Assembly (NCBI GenBank): GCA_964386865.1
Contig: CAYLUN010000036.1
Span: forward strand, 1 to 51,352
Direction of reading: 5' to 3'
Length of the DNA stretch: 51,352 nt
Source: CAYLUN01 sp964386865
GTDB taxonomy: Bacteria; Verrucomicrobiota; Kiritimatiellia; RFP12; UBA1067
In this document: positions 22,722 through 31,974 of the stretch, piece by piece
Layout: the number at the start of each line of letters is the position of its first letter
How positions within the stretch are numbered: the first letter of the stretch is position 1
Translations under genes and position numbers: made by a program
Notes under the pieces: model-generated
Seen by the model: only the letters and a program-made list of their open reading frames with translations
What the model was told of the DNA's origin: nothing
Database searches by the model: none

Positions 22722-23546
22722 TCACGCCGGGAGTCTGCCGTCGGTGCGGCGGGGGTTCAGCGCATAGCGGTCATTCGCCGTAGCCTGAACACACCAGAAG
22801 TCGTCGGACAAGTCGCGCCGGGTCAGATAGCCGTACGGCAATTCGCCGTAGCCTTTCTGGCCCCAGGCGTCGCCCCATGAATTGCGGAACAACAGCGTCT
22901 CCCGCTCGTCGTCATAGCCCACGGCCATCACGGCGTGTCCGCCCTGCAGGCGCTCGGCGGGCTCCGGCAGGCGGATCACCCCGGACCGCTCCACGCTTCG
23001 GCTCAGCACGTGCTCGTACACCGAAAAGCCGAACACGAAGGGCATTCCCTGTGCGAGGCACGCCTTCATTTCCGCGAGGCTCTCCAAGCGCTGATACGCG
23101 GTGATCGTATGCGTCAAAGCGTCCGCATAGCAGCGGTCCGGCGGCTTGCGGGCGAACCGCCCGACGTCGTACGGCCAAGACTCCTCGCGACAAACGCCGA
23201 GCTTGGCGAGCGTTTTGATGCCCACGCGCAGCATCGCGCCGGAGTCCTCCCGAACGGTCCCCATATCATCGCGCTCGTTGTAGTAGATGAAGAGACGGCT
23301 GAGGTCGCGGTATCGCCCGCGGCGCTCCTCCGCGGAAAGAGCCCGAAGCTGCAGGTACTCCAACGCGCCCGCCAGCGCCTGCGCCGTGCAGGAGCCCAGC
23401 GCGCCTTGATCCTCGACGGCCGAACAGCCGTCGCGGAGGTCGGTTCGCACCGGCACCGCGCGGGCGACCCTGAAAACCTTGCGGAAGAGCACGTCCCGCG
23501 CATCCGGGACATCCGGCAGCCAGCCGAGCCTGTGTGGAGCTTTCAT
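22722..23546 (-). CDS. Papain-family (C1A) cysteine peptidase without signal peptide
   Basis: A 274-aa C1A-type peptidase: EDQGALGSCTAQALAGALEY holds the oxyanion Gln and catalytic Cys53, GGHAVMAVGYDD has His204, and LFRNSWGDAWGQKGYG has Asn222. The N-terminus HRLGWLPDVPDARDVLF resembles the RxLGWxPDxPDxRD motif of bacterial papain-like proteins. There is no signal peptide or obvious propeptide, so it may be cytoplasmic or exported by another route. ATG 23546 is used; a GTG at 23576 would overlap the upstream stop. It lies 23 bp after the kinase-nucleotidyltransferase fusion and probably shares its transcript; its role in a sugar cluster is unclear. Confidence 0.85.
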   Translation of the reverse strand: MKAPHRLGWLPDVPDARDVLFRKVFRVARAVPVRTDLRDGCSAVEDQGALGSCTAQALAGALEYLQLRALSAEERRGRYRDLSRLFIYYNERDDMGTVREDSGAMLRVGIKTLAKLGVCREESWPYDVGRFARKPPDRCYADALTHTITAYQRLESLAEMKACLAQGMPFVFGFSVYEHVLSRSVERSGVIRLPEPAERLQGGHAVMAVGYDDERETLLFRNSWGDAWGQKGYGELPYGYLTRRDLSDDFWCVQATANDRYALNPRRTDGRLPA

Positions 23547-23569
23547 GTGTTCGTCCGTGCGCCGGTGCG

Positions 23570-25507
23570 TTAGCACCCGAGGGGTTGACTGAAGCGTACA
23601 ACCGTTTCGGCATAGATGAGCGGGAGCCCGGTGTCAAAGTGCGTGCCGCGCACGACCAGCCCCTTGACCCCCTCCTCCTGCCGCAGCGCCTCAAGCGCCG
23701 TCGTGAGCTGGACCTCCTCGCCCTCGGCGGCGGCGGCGGCCTGCTCGTTGAGAAAACCGAAAATCGTGGGCCTTAGCGCGTAAATGCCGTTGACACAGTA
23801 GTAAGCCGGCTTGCCGTGCCGTTCGACCTTGAGATAGGTCTGTGCCACATCCTCCGTGGGCTTCTCGAGCATCTTCTGCACCTGCAGCGTGTCTTCGGAA
23901 ACCCATTCGCCCGTCACCGTTCCGTAGTGTTTGAGACGCGCCAGGGTTTCTTGGTAAATGCCGACCACGCTCTGGCTGTCGCCGAAGGACTGGAACAGCT
24001 CCACCACTTGCTTCGCCACGCTGCGAGCTTCGTCCGTGCGGTAGAGGTGGTCCCCCAGCAGCAGCAGGAACGGCTCGCCGCCGACCCACTTCTCCGCCAG
24101 CAGGACCGCATGCCCAAAACCTTTCGCGTCATGCTGAAGGATGAAGGTCAGCCGCTTGCCGATTTGCCTGAGCCGTTCGGCCTCTTCCCCGAGCAACGGC
24201 GGCAGCTTGGCCAGAATCTCGGCACGCACATCGCTCTGGAAATAGGCCCGGAAGCGGGCCTCCTCCTCGGGCTGGATCACGAGGGCGACTTCCTCGACGC
24301 CTGCGGAGAGCGCCTCTTCCACGATCACTTGGATGACCGGTTTCGCCGCGCCGCCCGGCGTCACGACCGGCAGGAATGTCTTGGGCACCGCCTTGGTGTA
24401 GGGGAACATCCGTGTCCCGAGCCCGGCCACGGGAATGACGGCCTTGCGGATCGACGCCGGACGCCGGATATCCAGCTCAAAGCACGGCATCCCGTACGTC
24501 CGCTGCAGGTAACCCGCGAGCTCTAGGCGAGCCCCTTCGCCCTTGCAGATGAACTGCACGCAGCCGTCGCCCTGCGACCCCACACCTTTGCCACCGTAGA
24601 CCCACGCGGCAAGCGCCCCGTCGGCCAAGACCGCATGCAGCCGGGGGCTTCTCAGCTCCTCGCAGACGGGCATGAGGTGGCGGTCGAACACCGTTTGCGC
24701 CTCCGTCATCAGCGCGCCTAGCCCGGCCGCGTCACCCGCCTCGATGCAGGCGCGGGCGGCTTCGACGATGCGCTGGTTCTCCTCGCCGAGGCAGCGGTGA
24801 ACATCCGCGTCGCGCGGGCTCTTCTGGAACGGGTAGGCCGAGTTCAGGTCGGCCAGAATGCGGACCGTGTCTTTCTTGCCGCACAGATCCGCCACCAGCA
24901 AGAAGATATCGCCTCCGGGGCGCATCGGCACGACGCCGATCCGGTCGCCGTCGAACGTCATCTGCACCGGGATCTGTCCGTATGCGCACCCCTGGTCCAT
25001 CCTCCCGCACCGGGAGGGCGTCGCGATCTCGCCCTGATAGGCGGCCTCGATCTCCGCGCGGGTGGTCAGCCCGAGCTGATAGGCGCTGTTGAAGGCCCTC
25101 GCCACCAGCACGCAGAATGCCGCCGATGAGCTGAGCCCTTTCTTGACCGGCAGCGTGGTCTTGTAGTTGTCGATTTCCAGCCCGTCTACGCCGTAGAAGT
25201 CGAGCATGTAGGCGGCGACCCCCGCCGCATAGCTGAAGAACCCCCCCGCCGCGGCCTCTTGCTGCAAACGGGACAGCTCCATGGGAGCCCGATACGTGTC
25301 GGTCACGGTGCCATCCGGCAGCGTGGAGCGAACCACCAACTCGCGTTCGGCCTTGCGGCAGCGGGCGTACATGCCCTGATTCGTGCCCGTGATGATCACC
25401 ACGCCCGGCGCGATTGTGGAGTTTGTCCGGCGATGTCCCCCGGCCCAGTCGGAGTGCTCTCCAAACAGGCAGACCCGGCCAGGAACGAACAGCTCAAAGT
25501 CCTGCAT
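23570..25507 (-). CDS. Bifunctional GHMP sugar kinase fused to a GalU-like nucleotidyltransferase
   Basis: A 645-aa fusion. Residues 1-345 are a GHMP kinase: motif 1 VPGRVCLFGEHSDW (8-21), motif 2 LPVKKGLSSSAAF (119-131), and motif 3 YGGKGVGSQGDG (304-315). Residues 353-645 are a GalU-like nucleotidyltransferase beginning KAVIPVAGLGTRMFPYTKAV, with QHDAKGFGHAVLLAE, LLLGDHLY and GEEVQLTTALEAL. Such a pairing would phosphorylate a free sugar at C1 and then activate it to a nucleotide sugar, as FKP does for fucose, though with a different domain order and nucleotidyltransferase family. GAGGA precedes ATG 25507. The substrate is unknown. Confidence 0.87.
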   Translation of the reverse strand: MQDFELFVPGRVCLFGEHSDWAGGHRRTNSTIAPGVVIITGTNQGMYARCRKAERELVVRSTLPDGTVTDTYRAPMELSRLQQEAAAGGFFSYAAGVAAYMLDFYGVDGLEIDNYKTTLPVKKGLSSSAAFCVLVARAFNSAYQLGLTTRAEIEAAYQGEIATPSRCGRMDQGCAYGQIPVQMTFDGDRIGVVPMRPGGDIFLLVADLCGKKDTVRILADLNSAYPFQKSPRDADVHRCLGEENQRIVEAARACIEAGDAAGLGALMTEAQTVFDRHLMPVCEELRSPRLHAVLADGALAAWVYGGKGVGSQGDGCVQFICKGEGARLELAGYLQRTYGMPCFELDIRRPASIRKAVIPVAGLGTRMFPYTKAVPKTFLPVVTPGGAAKPVIQVIVEEALSAGVEEVALVIQPEEEARFRAYFQSDVRAEILAKLPPLLGEEAERLRQIGKRLTFILQHDAKGFGHAVLLAEKWVGGEPFLLLLGDHLYRTDEARSVAKQVVELFQSFGDSQSVVGIYQETLARLKHYGTVTGEWVSEDTLQVQKMLEKPTEDVAQTYLKVERHGKPAYYCVNGIYALRPTIFGFLNEQAAAAAEGEEVQLTTALEALRQEEGVKGLVVRGTHFDTGLPLIYAETVVRFSQPLGC

Positions 25508-25537
25508 AACGATTCCTCTTCGACGCTCCGAACACCG

Positions 25538-27037
25538 TCACGATTTGCGGGCTTGATCGCGGATCACCGGCAGCCAGCCGGACACGCACGCGAGCGACAA
25601 GACCCAAACCGCAAGGATCGAGGGGGCGCGGAACGGAAGATCGCCGAGCGAGTGGCAGACCGTCGCCCCCGTGCCGACCCAGACCGCGACCAGCGGAGGC
25701 GGTATGCGGCTCAGCCAACCTTTCGTGGCAGCGGTGCCGCCTTGTGCCTCGGCAGGCGCTTTCAGGCGGCACAGCCGCCACGCCTGCCCGAACAAGGGGA
25801 GCGCCAAGAGCAGAGCACAGGCCACCATCAGCCCGTAGCCCACGACGCCCTGCTCGGCCAAGAACTGCAGCGAGTCGTTGTGCACGTTGGCCCCGCCCTC
25901 AATCTGGAGGCTCTTCTCGTCGTCGGCAGTCATGTACTGGTGCAGGTAACGGGGATAGCCCCAGCCGCCGACACCGAAGACCGGATGATCCCGGAATATC
26001 GCCTTGGCGATGCGCGCATGATAGTACTGCGAGCCCGTGACCCGCTCCAGCACGGCGACGGGCGTGATCTGCCGGACCTCCGCCTTGAGGCTGTCGAGCT
26101 TGAAGACGAGCAGAACCACGACGGCCGAGAGGATCACGGCGCCGACGATGGAAACCAAGGTCACACGCGTGCCGGCCGTGACGCGCGACCAGACGAAGAC
26201 GAGCATGTACGCGATCAGCGCGATCAGCGCCAGAACGCTCAGCAGAATCGCTGCTCGCGACAGCGAAGCGATGGCCCCCAGAAAACACAGCGCCGCGGGA
26301 ACCAGCAGGCGGTGAACGGCAAGCATCGAGCGCTCGTCCTCCGACGCCGTCTGGTAAGGCGAGAGGCCGGCTTCTTCCGTCGCGTGCTGGAACCAGAGGC
26401 CGAGCGCGATGGCGGCATGCAGCGTGAAGAACGCACCCGCGAAATTGGGGTAGCCAAAGGTCGCAAAGAAATAGGTGTTCAAGGGGGTCAGCCAAAGCAG
26501 GCTCTGCGTGCCCGCCAGAAGCTGCGCGAAGCCGAGCACAGCCAGCGCCGCCCCGTTCCAGCAGGCGACCTCGAGCAGGAGCCTCTTGCCTTTTTTCAAG
26601 AGTCCGTGCTTGACCGCGAGCGCGGCGCAAAGCACGGGCGGGAACCACAGAAGCAAGACCGCGTGGTGGTCCGGGTTCACGCTGTACGGAAGCCAGGCGA
26701 CAGGGGGCTTCGGGTTGACCCACTGCTGCGTCGCGGCGTCAAAGGAGGGCGGATAGGCAACATTGAAGAGCGGAATGCACAGCAGCACGGTAAGAGCCAG
26801 GCCCGTATACAGCAGCGGATCACGTGCGAGCGCCCGCCAAACACGCCGCCGCGACTCGGCCAGCGTCTCCGTGCTCTTGGCCTGCGGAAAAACCAGCAAC
26901 CACTCGATCAGCATGAGGGTCACCCAAGGAATCACCGGAACCAGCAGGTCCGGGCGCGTTCCGCCATGTACCCAGCTCAGCACCACGATGAAGGCGGCCA
27001 GATGCACCAGCAGGACATTTCTCGCAAACCAGTTCAT
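25538..27037 (-). CDS. O-antigen ligase/polymerase-like membrane protein (Wzy_C/WaaL)
   Basis: A 499-aa polytopic membrane protein with roughly ten or more hydrophobic segments (for example LLVHLAAFIVVLSWV, LYTGLALTVLLCIPLF, ILLSVLALIALIAYML). Near the C-terminus is a large extracytoplasmic loop with HPVFGVGGWGYPRYLHQYM and NVHNDSLQFLAEQGVVGYG, the conserved Wzy_C/WaaL signature. These proteins polymerise or ligate undecaprenyl-linked glycans at the periplasmic face. A second, distantly similar protein lies at 35586-37001. Polymerase and ligase cannot be told apart from sequence. Confidence 0.85.
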   Translation of the reverse strand: MNWFARNVLLVHLAAFIVVLSWVHGGTRPDLLVPVIPWVTLMLIEWLLVFPQAKSTETLAESRRRVWRALARDPLLYTGLALTVLLCIPLFNVAYPPSFDAATQQWVNPKPPVAWLPYSVNPDHHAVLLLWFPPVLCAALAVKHGLLKKGKRLLLEVACWNGAALAVLGFAQLLAGTQSLLWLTPLNTYFFATFGYPNFAGAFFTLHAAIALGLWFQHATEEAGLSPYQTASEDERSMLAVHRLLVPAALCFLGAIASLSRAAILLSVLALIALIAYMLVFVWSRVTAGTRVTLVSIVGAVILSAVVVLLVFKLDSLKAEVRQITPVAVLERVTGSQYYHARIAKAIFRDHPVFGVGGWGYPRYLHQYMTADDEKSLQIEGGANVHNDSLQFLAEQGVVGYGLMVACALLLALPLFGQAWRLCRLKAPAEAQGGTAATKGWLSRIPPPLVAVWVGTGATVCHSLGDLPFRAPSILAVWVLSLACVSGWLPVIRDQARKS

Positions 27038-27105
27038 GGAGTTTCTCGGCGGTTAGGGACGTTCACGTTTCGGCAATCAACGGCGGGGCGGCTCGCCGCA
27101 CCGCG

Positions 27106-27942
27106 TCACGGCTTGAGCAGATAGGCATCCAAGGCTTCGCGCCAGTGGGGCATGGGAGGAAAGCCCGCCAGGCGCAGCACGCGCTTTTCCAGCCGCGAGT
27201 TGGCGGGGCGCGGCGCCGGGCGGGGAAACTCGGAGGTGGCGCACGCAAGCAGCTCCCGGGAGAGCCCGCGCCGCTCGAAGATGGCCCGGGCGAAGTCGAG
27301 CCACGTCGCCTCGCCCTCGCACGAGCCGTGCACGACGCCGGGAATCGGATCGGCCAGCAGGCGCGAGATCAGCGCCGCCACCGCGTCGGTTGACGTGGGG
27401 TTCCCGATCTGGTCGCACACGACTTTGAGCGGCGGCCCGTCTTGGGCGCCTAGCCGTGCCATCGTGTGAAGGAAGCTCGGCCCCTCCTCGCCGTAAAGCC
27501 ACGCGATCCGCAGGATGGTGTGGTCGGGACAGTGCAGGCTCACGGCCTGCTCGCCCGCGAGCTTGCTGGCGCCGTACACGGTCTTCGGCCCGGCCTGATC
27601 GTACTCGTGGTAGGGCCTGTCCAGCGCGCCGCCGAAGACGTAGTCGGTAGAGATCGCCAGAAGGCGGGCCCCCTGGCGCTCCGCCGCCCGCGCGACAAAG
27701 GCGCTGCCAACGGCGTTGACCCGGTAGGCCCGGTCGGCGTCCGCCTCGCAGGCGTCCACCTGGGTCATCGCCGCCGCATGGATGATGGCGTCCGGGCGGA
27801 ACGCGTCGACGGCCTCGTCCACGCTGGCCCGGCGGGTGATGTCCACCCCGGGCAGATCCGCCACGAACACCTCATGCTGCCGCAGGTGGCGCTGGAGCGT
27901 GCGCCCCAGCATACCGTTGCCGCCTGTGATCAAGAGCCGCAT
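27106..27942 (-). CDS. rmlD: dTDP-4-dehydrorhamnose reductase (RmlD/RfbD)
   Basis: A 278-aa extended SDR with LLITGGNGMLGRTLQRHL, VDITRRASVDEAVDAFRPD, IHAAAMTQVDACEADADRAY, ISTDYVFGG, YGASKLAGEQAV (Tyr-x3-Lys) and CDQIGNPTST, all RmlD signatures. It reduces dTDP-4-dehydro-rhamnose to dTDP-L-rhamnose. RmlA and RmlB are 3-5 kb upstream, but no RmlC (3,5-epimerase) is seen in the window, so rhamnose synthesis needs one elsewhere or the product is a different 6-deoxyhexose. Its stop lies 68 bp before the next downstream gene. The upstream extension of the frame to 28308 is ahcY shadow. Confidence 0.92.
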   Translation of the reverse strand: MRLLITGGNGMLGRTLQRHLRQHEVFVADLPGVDITRRASVDEAVDAFRPDAIIHAAAMTQVDACEADADRAYRVNAVGSAFVARAAERQGARLLAISTDYVFGGALDRPYHEYDQAGPKTVYGASKLAGEQAVSLHCPDHTILRIAWLYGEEGPSFLHTMARLGAQDGPPLKVVCDQIGNPTSTDAVAALISRLLADPIPGVVHGSCEGEATWLDFARAIFERRGLSRELLACATSEFPRPAPRPANSRLEKRVLRLAGFPPMPHWREALDAYLLKP

Positions 27943-27950
27943 GCTTCTGC

Positions 27951-29345
27951 TCAGTACCTGTAGTGTTCGGGTTTGTAGGGCCCGTTCACCGGCACGCCGA
28001 TGTAGTCGGCCTGCTGCTTCGTCAAGACCGTCAGTTTGGCTCCGAGCTGATCCAGATGCAGGCGGGCGACCTCTTCGTCCAGCTCTTTCGGCAGGCGGTA
28101 GACCCCGATGTCGAGCGTCTCGTTCCAGAGCTTGATCTGCGCCAAGGTCTGGTTCGTGAAGCTGTTCGACATCACGAAACTGGGGTGGCCCGTCGCGCAG
28201 CCGAGGTTGACCAGGCGGCCTTCGGCGAGCAGGTAGATGCAGTGCCCGTCTGGGAAGAGGTACTTGTCGACCTGCGGCTTGATGTTCACGTGCTTGACGC
28301 CGGGCCACGCCTTCAGCCTGGCCACCTGGATCTCGTTATCGAAGTGCCCGATATTGCAGACGATCGCCTGGTCGCGCATCCGGCTCATCTGGTCGGCCGT
28401 GATAATGTCGCAGTTGCCGGTCGTCGTCACATAGATGTTGGCGTACGGGAGGGCCTCTTCGACCGTCGTGACCTTATACCCTGCCATACACGCCTGCAGC
28501 GCGCAGATCGGGTCGATCTCCGAGACCCACACCTGAGCCTTGTGCTCCTTCAGCGACTCGGCGGAGCCTTTGCCCACATCGCCGTAGCCGCACACAAAAG
28601 CGACCTTGCCCGAGATCATGACGTCCATGGCGCGCTTGATTCCGTCCACCAGCGATTCGCGGCAGCCGTAGATGTTGTCGAACTTCGACTTGGTGACCGA
28701 ATCGTTGACGTTGATCGCCGGAACGAGAAGCTTCTTCTCCGCCTCGAGCTGATAGAGGCGGTGCACGCCGGTGGTGGTCTCCTCCGAGACGCCCTTCCAT
28801 CCCGTGACCGCCCGGGCGAACCATCCCGGCTCTTTCGCCAGGATGTCGCGGATGAGCGCGTTGATGATCTGCAGCTCCTCAACCTCCGTCGGCTGCTCGA
28901 TCACCGAAGGGTCTCTCTCCGCGTCCAGGCCCCTGTGCAGCAGCAAGGTGGCGTCGCCGCCGTCGTCGACGATCAGCTGCGGGCCAGAGCCGTCCGGCCA
29001 CGTGAGCGCCTGCTTGGTGCACCACCAATACTCATCGAGCGTCTCACCCTTCCAAGCGAAGACCGGTATCCCGCTGGCCGCGATCGCCGCCGCCGCGTGG
29101 TCCTGGGTTGAAAAAATGTTGCACGAGCACCACCGGACATCGGCGCCCAACTCCACAAGCGTCTCGATCAGCACGGCGGTCTCAATGGTCATGTGCAGGC
29201 TGCCCATGACGCGCGCGCCCCGCAACGGCTTCTCCGGCCCATACTTGGCGCGTGTCACCATCAGGCCGGGCATTTCTTTCTCGGCGATCTCGATCGCGCG
29301 CCGTCCCCACTCGGCGAGGCCGATGTCCTTGACTTTATACGTCAT
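27951..29345 (-). CDS. ahcY: Adenosylhomocysteinase (SAH hydrolase)
   Basis: A 464-aa S-adenosylhomocysteine hydrolase that cleaves SAH to adenosine and homocysteine, relieving product inhibition of methyltransferases. Clear motifs are GLAEWGRRAIEIAEKEMPGL, GSLHMTIETAVLIETL, CNIFSTQDHAAAAIA, NVNDSVTKSKFDN, the NAD-binding VCGYGDVGKGSAESL, and the C-terminal KPEHYRY whose Lys and Tyr reach the partner subunit's cofactor. ATG 29345 has AAGGA seven bases upstream; the open frame to 29489 is not used. It follows metK by 61 bp, so both probably form one SAM-cycle operon. Confidence 0.97.
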   Translation of the reverse strand: MTYKVKDIGLAEWGRRAIEIAEKEMPGLMVTRAKYGPEKPLRGARVMGSLHMTIETAVLIETLVELGADVRWCSCNIFSTQDHAAAAIAASGIPVFAWKGETLDEYWWCTKQALTWPDGSGPQLIVDDGGDATLLLHRGLDAERDPSVIEQPTEVEELQIINALIRDILAKEPGWFARAVTGWKGVSEETTTGVHRLYQLEAEKKLLVPAINVNDSVTKSKFDNIYGCRESLVDGIKRAMDVMISGKVAFVCGYGDVGKGSAESLKEHKAQVWVSEIDPICALQACMAGYKVTTVEEALPYANIYVTTTGNCDIITADQMSRMRDQAIVCNIGHFDNEIQVARLKAWPGVKHVNIKPQVDKYLFPDGHCIYLLAEGRLVNLGCATGHPSFVMSNSFTNQTLAQIKLWNETLDIGVYRLPKELDEEVARLHLDQLGAKLTVLTKQQADYIGVPVNGPYKPEHYRY

Positions 29346-29406
29346 CTTGAGTCCTTTTGAAAAAAGAGGAGGGGCAGACGCAGCGGCCTGCCCCTGCGCG
29401 TGACTA

Positions 29407-30591
<1,185 letters not shown>

Positions 30592-30725
30592 TTTGATTAC
30601 TCCTCATTGTCAACCCCGACATCCGCCCATCTTCGCGAGAGACCGGTCAAATGTCGGACAGTCGGATTCCAAAAAGCTGGTTGCGAACAGACTCCGTCCC
30701 CGAAAATTATGCAGGCCATCCGGCT

Positions 30726-30753
30726 GTCATAATCCGTAACAATCTAATGACAA
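30726..30753 (-). promoter_or_regulatory. Candidate metK promoter
   Basis: On the minus strand TTGTCA (30753-30748), a 16-bp spacer and TATGAC (30731-30726) in an AT-rich stretch, 130-160 bp before the metK start. Confidence 0.4.
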
Positions 30754-30867
30754 ACAACTTGCGCATTCAATAAGGCGGCTTGTCCTAGACGAACACTCGA
30801 GCCGCTTGTTTCCTTCCTAAACGTATCACAGGGGCAGTTCTTTTGCAAGAGACAAGACGGTTGCCCG

Positions 30868-30952
30868 GCGGGGCGCATCCCCGCGAGATCACGCGTGCGA
30901 CACCCACCCGAAACACGCGTGAGAGCCCGTCCCTCGTGAGCGTGCGCTCACG
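30868..30952 (-). terminator. GC-rich hairpins downstream of rmlA, possible terminator
   Basis: Two perfect hairpins: GCGGGG/CCCCGC (30868-30884) and CGTGAGC/GCTCACG (30935-30952). They follow the rmlA stop on the minus strand, but neither is followed by a T-run. Confidence 0.35.
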
Positions 30953-31013
30953 CCTCGCGCGGCGGGCAGCGGGCCTACGCCTTCACGCGATCTAACAGGG
31001 CGAGGAACAGACT

Positions 31014-31895
31014 TCACGGCGAGCCTTCGGAAAGCAGAAGCCGCGCCAGATACTCGCCATACGTTGACTTCCGCAGCGTCTCGGCCAAAGCGCCGAGCTG
31101 CTCGCGCCCGATGAAACCCATGCGAAACGCGATCTCCTCGATGCAGGCTATCTTGAGGCCCTGACGGTCTTGTATCGCCTTGACAAAGACCGTGGCGTCG
31201 GCCAGCGAATCATGCGTCCCGGTGTCCAACCACGCGAAGCCGCGGCCAAACAGCTTGACGTTCAGGCGTCCCTGCGCAAGGTAGTGGCGGTTGATATCCG
31301 TGATCTCGTACTCGCCGCGGGCCGAAGGCTTGAGCGCGGCGGCCACATCCACCACGTCGTTATCGTAAAAGTAGAGCCCCACCACCGCGTAGTTCGATTT
31401 GGGGTGGGCCGGCTTCTCCTCGATCGTTTCGGCGCGACCCTCCCGGTCAAAGCTGACGACCCCATAGCGCTCGGGGTCGTTCACGTAATATCCGAAAACG
31501 GTCGCCCCCTTTGCCTGCTGGCTCTCGGCCAGCAGCTGCCGCAGGCCTCCGCCGTAGAAGATGTTGTCGCCGAGAATCAGGCAGACCGGATCATCTCCGA
31601 TGAACTCGCGCCCCAGCACAAAGGCCTGCGCCAAGCCGTTTGGAACGTCCTGAACCTTGAACGAGATCCGCATGCCAAGCGGGCTTCCGTCGCCCAGCAG
31701 CTCACGAAAGACCGGCGTCGCCTGAGGCGTCGAAATGATGAGCACGTCACGGATGCCAGCCAGCATCAGCGTCGACAGCGGGTAGTAAATCATCGGCTTA
31801 TCATAAACCGGAAGGAGCTGCTTGCACATCACCCGCGTAGCCGGGTACAAACGCGTTCCCGCCCCGCCTGCCAGTATGATTCCTTTGCGCGCCAT
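31014..31895 (-). CDS. rmlA: Glucose-1-phosphate thymidylyltransferase (RmlA)
   Basis: A 293-aa RmlA: GIILAGGAGTRLYPATRVMC, KQLLPVYDKPMIYYPLSTLM, VLGREFIGDD, ILGDNIFYGGGL, GEYEITDINRHYL and WLDTGTHDSL are all diagnostic. It makes dTDP-glucose from dTTP and glucose-1-phosphate, the entry to the dTDP-6-deoxysugars. ATG 31895 is fixed by GGAGG five bases upstream; the frame upstream of it is not used. It lies 79 bp after rmlB and is the last gene of the EPS assembly block. Confidence 0.96.
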   Translation of the reverse strand: MARKGIILAGGAGTRLYPATRVMCKQLLPVYDKPMIYYPLSTLMLAGIRDVLIISTPQATPVFRELLGDGSPLGMRISFKVQDVPNGLAQAFVLGREFIGDDPVCLILGDNIFYGGGLRQLLAESQQAKGATVFGYYVNDPERYGVVSFDREGRAETIEEKPAHPKSNYAVVGLYFYDNDVVDVAAALKPSARGEYEITDINRHYLAQGRLNVKLFGRGFAWLDTGTHDSLADATVFVKAIQDRQGLKIACIEEIAFRMGFIGREQLGALAETLRKSTYGEYLARLLLSEGSP

Positions 31896-31974
31896 GTGAG
31901 CCTCCATGCGTATGCCGTCAAGTGACGCTCCGGAAAGCCCCCCGTGCCCCACCTGTCAGGCCGTCAGACCGCCA

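Larger units (their letters stand above)
30592..31013. other. Intergenic region upstream of metK
   Basis: A 422-bp gap with no gene. It holds a candidate metK promoter (30726-30753), the shared 15-nt element (30688-30702), an imperfect inverted repeat with GCGGCT-type arms around 30775-30810, and GC-rich hairpins near the rmlA end (30868-30884, 30935-30952). Two CACGCGTG palindromes lie at 30890-30897 and 30914-30921. No known SAM or SAH riboswitch pattern is recognised. Confidence 0.7.

Noticed and set aside
25259..27124. Long 621-codon open frame on the plus strand
   Set aside because: It is rich in Arg, Gln and Asp without motifs and lies antisense to the kinase fusion and the membrane protein; a GC-rich shadow.
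30592..31013. SAM-I, SAM-II or SAH riboswitch before metK
   Set aside because: Hairpins exist but none of the conserved core sequences I know was found; kept only as a possible unknown RNA.
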